A stretch of DNA of 47,718 bases from the NCBI GenBank assembly GCA_964481765.1, contig CAYZVJ010000007.1:1-47718 (forward strand). Direction: 5' to 3'. The position numbers and the translations under genes are program-made. The notes beneath the pieces were generated by a model. That model had not been told where the DNA came from and made no database searches. It saw only the letters and a list, made by a program, of their open reading frames with translations. This DNA comes from G020353115 sp964481765 (GTDB lineage Bacteria > Bacteroidota > Bacteroidia > Bacteroidales > VadinHA17). This document shows positions 1 to 8,113 of this stretch, piece by piece; position 1 is the first letter of the stretch; every line of letters starts with the position of its first letter.

Positions 1-402
1 TTCCTCTCTAAATTAATAAAAATCAATGTAAACTATCAATCCCCTACAGGGAATAAGTTGATTTTTGATTTAATAGATCTACCATAATGTATGGCCTACG
101 GCCAAAATTATTCTACCGTGTAGCCCTGCCTGCCGCCCGCCTGCCGCGGGCAGGGTTCACCAGCCTGTGGCTGGCAGGCAGGGGTTACATTATTGTAGAA
201 TACTATCGCAAATAAAAATAATTCGTCGTAGACGATAGATAATTACCTTTCCCTTAGTAGAATATATGTTATGTGGCTGGAGGCGAAATAGGAATCCTGC
301 AATTGTTCATCCTTTTCGACGTAAATATTGCGTCATTTATTTTATAATACGGCGAATACATCCTATATTTGCCGTACACATTGCGTCATTTAAATAACCG
401 AT
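1..402. repeat. Mosaic of intergenic hairpin elements upstream of the Fic gene
   Basis: No gene is visible here. The stretch holds several compact inverted repeats. TGGCC-TAC-GGCCA lies at 92-104 and TCGTC-GTA-GACGA at 223-235; the second is nested in a wider CTATCG/CGATAG pair (203-208 and 233-238). A composite element runs from 109 to 202, with outer arms TATTCTAC (109-116) and GTAGAATA (195-202) and inner arms CCCTGCCTGCC (124-134) and GGCAGGCAGGG (173-183). Inside it is another small hairpin, CCAGCC-TGT-GGCTGG. A weaker TCCC/GGGA pair is at 40-52. The layout suggests dispersed repeats nested in one another. There is no transposase nearby and the mechanism is unknown. Confidence 0.7.
327..392 (+). 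promoter_or_regulatory. Probable Fic promoter with operator-like inverted and direct repeats
   Basis: TATATTTG at 364-371 matches the Bacteroidota -7 box (TAnnTTTG) and lies about 30 bases before the Fic start codon. It sits inside a near-perfect 11-base inverted repeat, TACGGCGAATA (348-358) with TATTTGCCGTA (366-376), one mismatch and a 7-base centre. The 13-mer ATTGCGTCATTTA flanks this on both sides (327-339 and 380-392). No clear -33 TTTG box is seen at the right distance. The arrangement suggests an operator, possibly bound by the winged helix at the C terminus of the Fic protein; that link is inference. Confidence 0.5.
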
Positions 403-1509
403 ATGTATATACATCAAAGCAAGTATTGGCCAAATTTTTTCTGGGATAACGGCACACTAGTCCCATACCTTAGTAAGGTGCGTAATCTGCAAGGTAGATT
501 AATAGGAAGAATGGAGGGATTAGGGTTCGAACTTAGAGAAGAAGCTGTACTTGAGACATTGACCGAAGATATTGTCAAGTCAAGTGCAATTGAGGGCGAG
601 TTTTTAAATCCGGAAGAAGTAAGATCCTCCATAGCTCGAAGATTAGGCTTGGATATATCCGGATTACCCGATGCAAGCCGTGATGTAGAGGGGGTTGTAG
701 AAATGATGTTGGATGCAACTCAGAAGTATAAAGACCCCTTAACCAAGGATCGAATATGTGGATGGCATGCAGCTCTATTCCCAACAGGAAGGAGTGGGAT
801 GTATAAGATAACGGTTGGTGAATGGAGAAATGATGAGCATGGCCCAATGCAAGTGGTATCTGGTCCAATGGGAAGAGAAAAGGTGTATTACACTGCACCT
901 GAGGCTAAACGACTTGAAGTAGAAATGAATCGATTCATCGAGTGGTTCAATACAGACAATAGCATGGAACCTGTGATTAAATCAGCAATAGCCCATTTAT
1001 GGTTCGTTAGTATCCATCCGTTCGATGATGGTAATGGAAGAATAGCCAGAGCCATTGCAGATTCTCAATTAGCCAGAGCGGACAGTACCAACCAAAGATT
1101 CTATAGTATGTCGGCTCAGATAATGAAATCAAAAAAGGGATATTATGCCGTATTGGAGTCTACCCAAAAGGGAAGTTTGGATGTCAGCCAATGGCTGGTT
1201 TGGTACTTTGAACGTCTAACTGAGGCACTTGAGGCAACTGATGAAACATTGTCGAAAGTCTTGGTAAAGGCAAAGTTTTGGGAAATACATAAAACTACCC
1301 AGCTAAATGAGAGACAAGTCAAAATGATTAATATACTTCTTGGTGATTTTATCGGTAAGTTGCATTCGTCCAAATGGGCGAAGATGACAAAGGTGCACAG
1401 AGATACTGCCCGAAGAGATATTCAAGACTTAATCGAGAAAGGTATCTTGTCGGATTCAGGTGAAGGAGGTAGAAGTACAAACTACATTCTAAATCTTCCC
1501 ACACTGTAA
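403..1509 (+). CDS. Fic-domain protein (DUF4172-Fic-winged helix type), putative AMP transferase
   Basis: A 368-residue Fic-family protein. The catalytic motif HPFDDGNGR is at residues 205-213 with the invariant His and the anion-binding GNGR loop intact. This supports transfer of a nucleotide monophosphate (usually AMP) to a hydroxyl on a target protein. The N terminus (WPNFFWDN) resembles DUF4172. Residues 60-65 (SSAIEG) match the S/TxxxE(G/N) inhibitory motif placed before the core, as in class II Fic proteins, so the enzyme is probably autoinhibited. The last 80 residues look like a winged helix-turn-helix. It stands alone with no partner antitoxin. Its own inhibitory helix and DNA-binding tail fit a self-controlled protein. 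The target cannot be predicted. Confidence 0.9.
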   Translation: MYIHQSKYWPNFFWDNGTLVPYLSKVRNLQGRLIGRMEGLGFELREEAVLETLTEDIVKSSAIEGEFLNPEEVRSSIARRLGLDISGLPDASRDVEGVVEMMLDATQKYKDPLTKDRICGWHAALFPTGRSGMYKITVGEWRNDEHGPMQVVSGPMGREKVYYTAPEAKRLEVEMNRFIEWFNTDNSMEPVIKSAIAHLWFVSIHPFDDGNGRIARAIADSQLARADSTNQRFYSMSAQIMKSKKGYYAVLESTQKGSLDVSQWLVWYFERLTEALEATDETLSKVLVKAKFWEIHKTTQLNERQVKMINILLGDFIGKLHSSKWAKMTKVHRDTARRDIQDLIEKGILSDSGEGGRSTNYILNLPTL

Positions 1510-1847
1510 TCTCTTTTTACAATAAATTAACCCATATAACAAATCACTAAAGCTGACCGAAACGCGTGTCACACTCTTTGCAGAAATGGCAAAGCCTACG
1601 CCACGCTTCGGCAGTTTAGTTCCACCGTTCGATCAACGTTCAATAATAAAAATCACCGTACTATCCTGAAATTTATTAATTGAACCTGTAAAAAACCATT
1701 GATTTGATGTTCAGGGAAAGCATTTACATCAGTAAGAAAGGCAAATTATCAGTAGCAGGATAATATAAAAGTATATAAATAGGTATATTCAGGAAGTGCA
1801 AGAAAATCCCAGTCGACAAGTTATTAACATGATAAATCGTCCAAAAA
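1510..1847. other. Gene-free stretch between Fic gene and TolB remnant
   Basis: I see no credible ORF, hairpin terminator or promoter. The first part (about 1550-1650) is richer in GC than the AT-rich remainder and may be remnant sequence, but it resembles nothing I can name. No upstream part of the TolB-like fragment could be found in any frame. Confidence 0.4.
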
Positions 1848-2150
1848 ATGAAACTCTGGAGGATGGACACAAATGGAAAAAATCAAACTCAGTTGACCTT
1901 TGACAATTACAACGACTGGTTTCCTCATGTAAGCCCGGATCAAAAATGGATTGTGTTTTTATCCTTTCCAAAAGAAATAGAACCGGGTGAGCATCCTTTC
2001 TACAAGCATTGCTTGTTACGCATTATGCCTTTTACAGGAGGGCAACCCCGGGTTATCGGGTATATATATGGTGGACAAGGCACCATCAACGTTCCCAGCT
2101 GGTCACCGGACAGCAAAAAAATTGCTTTTGTCACCAATTCGAAGATGTGA
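1848..2150 (+). pseudogene. 5'-truncated TolB-like beta-propeller remnant
   Basis: The 100-residue reading frame reads as the last two blades of a TolB/WD40-like propeller: LWRMDTNGKNQTQLT, then HVSPDQKWIVF, then PSWSPDSKKIAFVTNSKM at the end. In this family the SPDSKKIAFV strand commonly lies close to the C terminus, so the end seems natural while the whole N-terminal part, including any signal peptide, is missing. An in-frame stop at 1833 precedes the first ATG. No upstream blades are found before it. It is followed at once by a GC-rich palindrome (2204-2241), so rearrangement or decay is likely. A stand-alone small protein is unlikely because the fold needs several blades. Confidence 0.7.
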
Positions 2151-2203
2151 TCAAACCCAGGGTTGCTCACGCTAACGCATACTTACCCTGGGCTACCAAT
2201 ATG

Positions 2204-2241
2204 TAGCTCCTGCCTGCCGGCAGGCACGGCCTATGGAGCTA
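2204..2241. repeat. Nested palindromic element
   Basis: Outer arms TAGCTCC (2204-2210) and GGAGCTA (2235-2241) enclose the perfect 16-base palindrome TGCCTGCCGGCAGGCA (2211-2226). The inner word recurs in the element at 124-183 and in part near 7466 (CCTGCCGGCAGG), so it belongs to a dispersed family. It lies between the TolB remnant and the 3' end of the permease gene. No T-run follows on either strand, so a classical terminator is doubtful. Confidence 0.65.
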
Positions 2242-2262
2242 AATTGTCTTTTCCCTCACCTC

Positions 2263-4638
2263 TCATTCATACCTCAGTGAAACAGCCGGGTTTGTACGGG
2301 ATACTTTGATGGCCTGGTAGATTACTGAGATCAGGGCCAGCATAAGCGCCAGCAATGCAGCCAATACATATATCCACCAGTGTAATGTGTCCCTGTAGGC
2401 AAAATCCTGGAGCCACTTATTAAGAAGGTACCATGCAATCGGACAACCAAGAACAATTGAGATCAGCACAAGATAGGTAAACTGCCTGGAAATCAGCAGT
2501 ATCAAATGCTTCCCATCAGCTCCCATAGTTTTTCTTATTCCGAATTCTTTTGTCCGTTGTTCAGCTGTAAATGATGCAAGTCCAAACAGTCCCAGGCAGG
2601 CAATCACGATGGCAATGATTGCAAAATACCGAAGTAAGATGCCAACTACCTCCTGTCCCCTGTACCTTTCTTCCAGTTCCTGATCAACAAAATAATAATC
2701 AAAAGGATAACCGGGGAGTGCCTCTTTCCAAATTTCTTCAAGACCACTCATGGTCCTGGTTATATCACCCGGTTGTATCCTGAACAGGATGTAATTCAGC
2801 CAGTACACCGGTGCAATGACCATGGCCAGGGGCATAATTTCATTGCTCAGGTGATGGTAATGAAAATCCTTCATAACACCTATGATGGGTCCGTGAACAC
2901 CCATAAAATCAAATTGCAGCCCCACAATAGTATCCCTGTTTATAATTCCAGCTAATGTTTCATTGATCAGGAACACTCCCTCATAGGTACTTGTATCGGT
3001 CAAATCCGATACATATTCCTCGTTAAAATCTCTGCCTTCAGCCATTTCAATCTTCATGGTTTCGACAAATCCGAAGTCCACTGCATTGGTTGTGATCAGT
3101 GTCCTAAGTTCGGGATCCTTTCCGGGCCAGGTTGCTCCGCCGGAGTTGCTGCCAAAATTTGTTGGAGATTGCTGGGTCGCTGTAATACTAACCACATTTG
3201 GGCTTTTCTCAAATGCCCCTTTGATCCGTTCATACGCAGTTTTGATCTCACCCCTCATGGGTATGTATACCAGGTGCTCTTTTTCATACCCCAGGTATTT
3301 GGACCTCATGTATACCAGCTGATTATATACTGCTGCAGTACCAATGATCAGAAATATTGAGATGGTAAACTGGAAAACAACAAGAATCTTTCTCAGTGTC
3401 CCCTTCTTCACTCCCCCTGCAGTCTCTCCCTTCATTACCACCACCGGTTTGAAAGAGGAAAGAAGCAGGGCAGGATAACTTCCGGCAATAAATGCCGTGA
3501 TTATTGTGATGATCAGGATTCCAATTAAAAAATTTCCTTCCAGAAGTACTTCAAAACCAACCTCTTTGCCGGAAAGTTTATTGAACCCTCCAAGGAATGC
3601 CGCCAGCAAAAGGTAAGCCAGCAGCACAGCAATTATTGTAAGGATCAAGGTTTCTCCGTAAAATTGCCATATCAGGTTTTTTCGTTTAGCACCCACCACT
3701 TTTCTTATTCCTATCTCTTTTGCCCGCATTGAGGCCTTGGCTGTTGACAGGTTCATGAAATTGATACACGCAATGATCAGCACAAATGCTGCAATAATAG
3801 AGAAAATATAAACGTATTGAATACCCTCTGGTTTTGTTTGATATCCCCAGTAGGTGAACAGGTGCAACCGCTTAAATGGTTCCAGCATAAAATCGGTTGT
3901 TCCTTCAGATTCGTTTTCCTTGTATACCGCAGTAAGTTTCGCATCAACCGGTCCGGGATCCGCATTCTCTTCCAATCTTACATACGTCTGAATTGAATTG
4001 GATCCCCAGTGGTCAGTATACCTGCCAATCGTCTTAATGAAATCCCATGGAACCAGGAAATCAAACCCTATAGATGAGTTATTTGGTAGATCCTTTGCCA
4101 AACCTGTAATCGTAAATTGATATTCATTAACCTGCAATGATTTACCTATCGGATCTTCATCGCTAAAATACTTTTCTGCCATCTCTTCTGTCAATACCAT
4201 TGAAAAAGGCTCTAAAAGAGCTGTTTCAGGGTCACCTTCTATCAGTGGAAAAGTAAAAACCTGGAAAAAATTGGAATCAACAGCCCTCATTCCCCCTTCG
4301 TAAAAGGCTTTGTCTTCATACCTGAAAAGCATGCCTCCTGTCCATTGCAGGCGGACTGCTTCCCTGATCTCCGGGATTTTTTCTGCCCAGACGGGCCCGG
4401 AAGGATAGGGTGTAACCGTAACATGATAGGTTGCACCCGAATAGTACTGGTCTTCCACCACCCGGTACAACTGGTCAAGGTTCTCATGAAACCGGTCGTA
4501 ACTGACCTCATCCTGAACCCATAACAGGATCAGCAGGGTACAGGCTAAACCAAGTGCAAGCCCGAAAATGTTAATGAATGAATAGCCTTTTTGTCGAAGA
4601 ATGGTGCGGAGAGCTGTGAGGATATAATTTCTTACCAT
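2263..4638 (-). CDS. MacB/FtsX-type ABC transporter permease
   Basis: A 791-residue membrane protein of the Bacteroidota double-FtsX type. The start has the usual N-terminal segment (MVRNYILTALRTILRQKGYSF), followed by a MacB-type periplasmic domain, a three-helix FtsX core containing KEIGIRKVVGAKRKNLIWQF, a second periplasmic domain, and a second FtsX core with KEFGIRKTMGADGKHLI near the C terminus. Such permeases work with a separate LolD/MacB-like ATPase in mechanotransmission or efflux across the envelope. No ATPase gene is adjacent, so the partner must be encoded elsewhere. The length is typical. The ATG at 4638 gives the family's normal beginning. The substrate is unknown. Confidence 0.9.
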   Translation of the reverse strand: MVRNYILTALRTILRQKGYSFINIFGLALGLACTLLILLWVQDEVSYDRFHENLDQLYRVVEDQYYSGATYHVTVTPYPSGPVWAEKIPEIREAVRLQWTGGMLFRYEDKAFYEGGMRAVDSNFFQVFTFPLIEGDPETALLEPFSMVLTEEMAEKYFSDEDPIGKSLQVNEYQFTITGLAKDLPNNSSIGFDFLVPWDFIKTIGRYTDHWGSNSIQTYVRLEENADPGPVDAKLTAVYKENESEGTTDFMLEPFKRLHLFTYWGYQTKPEGIQYVYIFSIIAAFVLIIACINFMNLSTAKASMRAKEIGIRKVVGAKRKNLIWQFYGETLILTIIAVLLAYLLLAAFLGGFNKLSGKEVGFEVLLEGNFLIGILIITIITAFIAGSYPALLLSSFKPVVVMKGETAGGVKKGTLRKILVVFQFTISIFLIIGTAAVYNQLVYMRSKYLGYEKEHLVYIPMRGEIKTAYERIKGAFEKSPNVVSITATQQSPTNFGSNSGGATWPGKDPELRTLITTNAVDFGFVETMKIEMAEGRDFNEEYVSDLTDTSTYEGVFLINETLAGIINRDTIVGLQFDFMGVHGPIIGVMKDFHYHHLSNEIMPLAMVIAPVYWLNYILFRIQPGDITRTMSGLEEIWKEALPGYPFDYYFVDQELEERYRGQEVVGILLRYFAIIAIVIACLGLFGLASFTAEQRTKEFGIRKTMGADGKHLILLISRQFTYLVLISIVLGCPIAWYLLNKWLQDFAYRDTLHWWIYVLAALLALMLALISVIYQAIKVSRTNPAVSLRYE

Positions 4639-4776
4639 ATCAGGAGATTTTCTTTAAAGACGATTGAAATGGTCAATTGTTAAAAAAAAAATTGCAGAAA
4701 ATTTGTGTTTTTAAGCACTTTAACAATTTATATAAAATGATCCAATAAATCCGTAAAAAAATGCAAATTTGTATAG

Positions 4777-5685
4777 ATGACTGATCATGATCTATACTGT
4801 AAACTGAAAGATGCCTATACCGAGGAAAACCTGAACCTCATCTCCTCGAGGCTGATCCGTCTCTACAAAGAGGGGCAGTATGAAACCGTCATATCGATTG
4901 CCAACCGGATAAAAATACTGATCGGGATGAGCGAAAACCGGATAAACCGGATCTTTTCCCGGCTGATCATGCTCTATCACCCCGACAAGCTCAATTTTTA
5001 TTTACAGGACATTGAACGGTTATATAACACCGGCGATTCCACAGCGCTCTTCCGCTATTCACACATTCTGATCATGCTCGATCAAGAGGATGATGTTTTC
5101 AACACTCCGCTACTGGATTTTGATGACCTGTTCCCTGACGGACAGAAATGGGGTTACGATGAAGAAGACCTGATCTATTTTACAGATTTGGAAACCAGCG
5201 AGTTATATGATGGAGAAGAGCCGGACGACTGGGGAGAATATCAGACCATTAGCAGTGATTTCTTATCAGCACTGAAACGAAAAGAGTATGGTAACCTGCA
5301 GATAGACCTTCAATTTTACCACCTGGAAGAGATGGAAGGTGGGCTCAACCTGGCAGATTATGAGATCGAGGACCTTGCCGGAGTTGAATATTGTCGGAAT
5401 ATCACTTCACTGGACCTCTCTGATAATAGCATTATGGATATTAACCAATTGCATTCACTGAAACAACTGGAAGAACTTTATCTCTCAAATAATCATATTG
5501 ATGAGATTGGAATACTCTACAAGCTGGGCGGATTAAGGGTATTGGATCTATCCGGCAACCGGGTTGAAGACATTCGTTCGCTTTATCACCTGGATAACCT
5601 GGAATACCTGAATATTAAAGGGAACCCTGTTCCCATTGATCAACTGGAGGTACTGTCAGGTAAAGGGGTGATAATTGTGCACTAG
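4777..5685 (+). CDS. Leucine-rich repeat protein with unassigned N-terminal domain
   Basis: A 302-residue protein without an evident signal peptide, so probably cytoplasmic. From about residue 190 to the end are about four to five LRR units of the short SDS22-like type (LDLSDNSI, LYLSNNHI, LDLSGNRV, LNIKGNPV), each with the L-x-L-x-x-N pattern. The N-terminal 190 residues are helical and charged, with an acidic stretch around 120-155, and I do not recognise them. LRRs of this kind form a curved protein-binding surface, so the gene may encode a scaffold or an adaptor. It diverges from the permease gene across a 138-base AT-rich gap and is not obviously in an operon. Confidence 0.8.
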   Translation: MTDHDLYCKLKDAYTEENLNLISSRLIRLYKEGQYETVISIANRIKILIGMSENRINRIFSRLIMLYHPDKLNFYLQDIERLYNTGDSTALFRYSHILIMLDQEDDVFNTPLLDFDDLFPDGQKWGYDEEDLIYFTDLETSELYDGEEPDDWGEYQTISSDFLSALKRKEYGNLQIDLQFYHLEEMEGGLNLADYEIEDLAGVEYCRNITSLDLSDNSIMDINQLHSLKQLEELYLSNNHIDEIGILYKLGGLRVLDLSGNRVEDIRSLYHLDNLEYLNIKGNPVPIDQLEVLSGKGVIIVH

Positions 5686-5854
5686 CTATTATCCAAGCAT
5701 TTCTTATCTTGCACGAACAGGTAGAATAATTGGATCAACTTTCAACATCGAACATTCAACATCCGCCAAAGGCGTGCCTGTGGCACAACTTCCAAAATGA
5801 TGTATAGTAAACAATTAACGTTTAACGTTTAACATTTAACTTACTTCGTTTATC

Positions 5855-6634
5855 TTGACTTTCTGGCAGCGATACCTGCAACTCCTCTGGGGCAGTCTGA
5901 TTCTCCTCTCCTACCTGCTTTTCTCCTACAACCTTTTCAGCGGCTGGTGGTATTCGGGTATTGGTACGGTGCTGGTTGTATTTTTTGCATATCTGCTATG
6001 GCGTAAGGACTTTTTATTCAGGGTTGGATTAAAAATGAACGCAGTCATCCTTCTTACGGTGTTGTTCCTGATGCTCAGCCTGACCACTGGTGCGCATGGG
6101 CTGATGAAATACATTGCGAACAGGAATGGAGTAATGATCCAGTATGCCGATTACAGGAATTTCATTCATGACCTGTTTTACACACTGAACGAAGAAATTA
6201 TTCTTGGAGCTGTATTACTTGGTTATGTGAAACAACGGTTCAGGAACCTGAAACCGGCTGCAATCTCGGTTCTTGTGGCTATCCTGTTTGCCGGTGTTCA
6301 CTATCTTTTTTACCGCTGGATTTTCCTTGACAATGGGATCCTGAGCTGGTTAACGCTTTCATCCCTTATCATGGTAGGCATTCTGAGGAACAACCTGATC
6401 CTGACAACGGGTCACATCGGATTTTCCTGGGCATTCCATGCCAGCTGGATGGCAGTTATGTTTGGCACGTATCACTACTATACAGACAACCTTGAAGGAC
6501 TCCTGGAATACCAACGGTTCAACCTGTACCTGGGTTCACCATTAACACTGATCATCATAACAGGTCTTGCTATTGTGAGTTTCTGCTTCTATTGGCTAAA
6601 ACTAAAGCCTGCAAAATTGACCGTAAAACCATAA
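5855..6634 (+). CDS. CPBP-family (CAAX protease-like) intramembrane protein
   Basis: A 259-residue multi-pass membrane protein with the three motifs of the CPBP/Abi family. These are the paired glutamates E113-E114 (LNEEIILGA), FxxxH with H149 (FAGVHYLFY), and a C-terminal His in SWAFHASW (H195). These residues form the metal and catalytic site in Rce1-like proteases. In motif 1 the usual Arg (EExxxR) is replaced by Gly, a variation that leaves the activity uncertain. The reading frame has only a TTG start at 5855, because an in-frame stop lies at 5837 and no ATG is available nearby; no ribosome site is obvious. The substrate is unknown. Confidence 0.8.
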   Translation: MTFWQRYLQLLWGSLILLSYLLFSYNLFSGWWYSGIGTVLVVFFAYLLWRKDFLFRVGLKMNAVILLTVLFLMLSLTTGAHGLMKYIANRNGVMIQYADYRNFIHDLFYTLNEEIILGAVLLGYVKQRFRNLKPAAISVLVAILFAGVHYLFYRWIFLDNGILSWLTLSSLIMVGILRNNLILTTGHIGFSWAFHASWMAVMFGTYHYYTDNLEGLLEYQRFNLYLGSPLTLIIITGLAIVSFCFYWLKLKPAKLTVKP

Positions 6635-6839
6635 CCTTATATTATCAGAAAGCATTTTTACTATTTCCCTTTCAAGTCCTACGGACTGTTATCTCATTCG
6701 TTTACTAATCGCAGCCACTAAAGTGACTGCCTGTTTTCTATAAGTCCCTACGGGATTACAATTTTCATAAATACAAGGCAAACGATGTACTCTTCTCTTA
6801 TATCTTTTATCTTTGAACTTTTATCTTTTATCTTGTTCT
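6635..6839. repeat. Intergenic hairpins and heptamer repeats before the flavodoxin gene
   Basis: AGTCC-TAC-GGACT (6675-6687) and the related TCCC-TAC-GGGA (6745-6755, extended by a G-T pair) share the TAC loop and the left flank AAGTCC but differ in the stem, each change being matched on the other arm. Between them is an imperfect CAGcCACT/AGTGaCTG pair at about 6712-6729. Five tandem 7-mers based on TATCTTT follow at 6801-6835, ending 4 bases before the ATG of the flavodoxin gene. One junction reads TATCTTTG (6808-6815), which matches a -7 box, but there is no -33 box at the right spacing. Confidence 0.6.
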
Positions 6840-7322
6840 ATGAAAACCCTTATTGTTTATTTATCGCGTCACGGTTGTGCCGAAAAAGCCTCGCAGTTGC
6901 TCGCAGAAAAGTTGGAGGGAGAGGTCTCCGTGATTAACCTGAAAAAAGAAAAAAAACCGGATATTTCAACATACACATCGGTGATCATCGGTGGATCGAT
7001 CCATGCCGGCCAGGTCCAGGATGGGATTAAAAAATTCTGTCAGAAAAACATGGACCGTTTGCTTCATGTGCAGGTGGGGCTGTATCTCTGTTGCATGGAA
7101 CAGGGTGACACTGCCTGGAAACAGTTTAACGATGCTTTTCCCGAGAAGCTCAGAGATCATGCCATTGCCAGCGGGTTATTCGGAGGTGAATTTAATTTCG
7201 AACGGATGAGCTTCTTTGAACAGAAAATCGTGGAAAAGGTGGCAAATGTTACGGAAAGCAAATCCATGATGGACCTGGAGGCTATCCGGGAGTTTGCCGT
7301 GAAAATCAGCAGTAGGCAGTAG
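6840..7322 (+). CDS. Flavodoxin-domain protein, HemG-like
   Basis: A 160-residue flavodoxin fold resembling menaquinone-dependent protoporphyrinogen IX dehydrogenase (HemG) and related flavodoxins. The N-terminal strand and FMN loop read KTLIVYLSRHGCAEKAS, and the second strand/loop reads YTSVIIGGSIHAGQVQ, as in HemG (GxSIHxG). The reading frame continues upstream to a TTG at 6813, but the ATG at 6840 begins the protein exactly at its first beta strand and is preferred. It is probably a soluble FMN electron carrier or a haem-pathway oxidase. No haem gene adjoins it, so the function is by fold only. Confidence 0.75.
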   Translation: MKTLIVYLSRHGCAEKASQLLAEKLEGEVSVINLKKEKKPDISTYTSVIIGGSIHAGQVQDGIKKFCQKNMDRLLHVQVGLYLCCMEQGDTAWKQFNDAFPEKLRDHAIASGLFGGEFNFERMSFFEQKIVEKVANVTESKSMMDLEAIREFAVKISSRQ

Positions 7323-7754
7323 GTTGTATGGAGAGGTGAGTTGGGAGATTGTGAGACGAGGAAGTCATGGGATGTGAGAGTGTTAACTGGTGCTCGGTCC
7401 TCGTTTCTCGGTGCTCGGTGAAAGATCAAACTAGATATATAATTCAAATAAAATACCTCGACGCCCTGCCGGCAGGTTGGGTGGGGTTGCACGTTACTGG
7501 GTCAAGGGACCAGCCTTCTCCGCCAATTGGCGGATTCGGCTAACAAAGCAAGGAGCATGGGAATGTATGAAGCGTTACAAGTATAAATGTTTGCAGTCAA
7601 AAACCAAAATCCGTTACCGCATAACGACCCGGGCCTGGTCTGGGCGATATCGTGACCAAACCATGAACAACATTTTTCCTGCAGGAAAACCCTACATGGG
7701 GAGCACAATTCCAGGCGAAGTCCCAAAAACCTATTAACTGATAACGGATAACAT
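7323..7754. other. Gene-poor stretch with a palindrome and a frame open on both strands
   Basis: The first part has degenerate short repeats, including GGTGCTCGGT twice (near 7392 and 7412). CCTGCCGGCAGG near 7466 is part of the dispersed palindrome family, and CCGCCAATTGGCGG near 7519-7532 is a perfect 14-base palindrome. From 7477 to 7737 a frame stays open on the plus strand and 7502-7726 stays open on the minus strand. Neither translation looks like a known domain and neither has a convincing start. I regard the block as probably non-coding or a remnant. The AT-rich tail (TAACGGATAACATTTAACT) resembles other intergenic tails in this window. Confidence 0.4.
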
Positions 7755-8081
7755 TTAACTTAATCTTTTCTCCATCTTCACTGCTGTACCGTATGCCAGC
7801 AATTCGGCTGCTGCTTTCATCACGGTTGAGGTGGTAAAACGAAGACAGACGATTCCATCGGCTCCCAGCGTTTCCGCCTCAGCAATCATCCTGTCGATGG
7901 CCTGTTCTCTTGATTCCGCCAGCATTTTGGTATATTCAGTAATTTCACCACCAACAAGGGTTCTGAGACCGGCAACAATATCTTTGCCAATATGTCTTGC
8001 ACGTATGGTGTTCCCTCTGACTATACCCAACGTCTGGGTAATTGAATAATCAGCAAATTCATCTTGTGTGGTAATATGCAT
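7755..8081 (-). CDS. YbjQ/UPF0145 family protein
   Basis: A 108-residue protein matching the YbjQ (UPF0145, DUF74) family along its whole length. It has the N-terminal strand with LGIVRGNTIRARHIGKDI, the central helix GGEITEYTKMLAESREQA, and the glycine-rich GADGIVCLRFTTS segment before a second helix. The family forms homopentamers in crystal structures and has been described as a putative heavy-metal-binding domain, without a settled function. It is the last gene of a minus-strand set of small envelope genes and lies 32 bases after the small membrane protein gene, so co-transcription is likely. Confidence 0.9.
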   Translation of the reverse strand: MHITTQDEFADYSITQTLGIVRGNTIRARHIGKDIVAGLRTLVGGEITEYTKMLAESREQAIDRMIAEAETLGADGIVCLRFTTSTVMKAAAELLAYGTAVKMEKRLS

Positions 8082-8113
8082 TTCTCTTTGATTTGATAGT
8101 TAACGATTGCTTA

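Noticed and set aside
403..1509. Fic/antitoxin operon
   Set aside because: No small antitoxin gene lies beside it; the inhibitory motif is inside the protein itself.
6808..6815. TATCTTTG as a promoter for the flavodoxin gene
   Set aside because: It arises from the heptamer repeat and lacks a -33 box at the right distance.
7477..7737. 86-residue plus-strand ORF as a gene
   Set aside because: No recognisable domain, no convincing start context, and an equally long frame on the other strand; listed only as part of an unexplained stretch.
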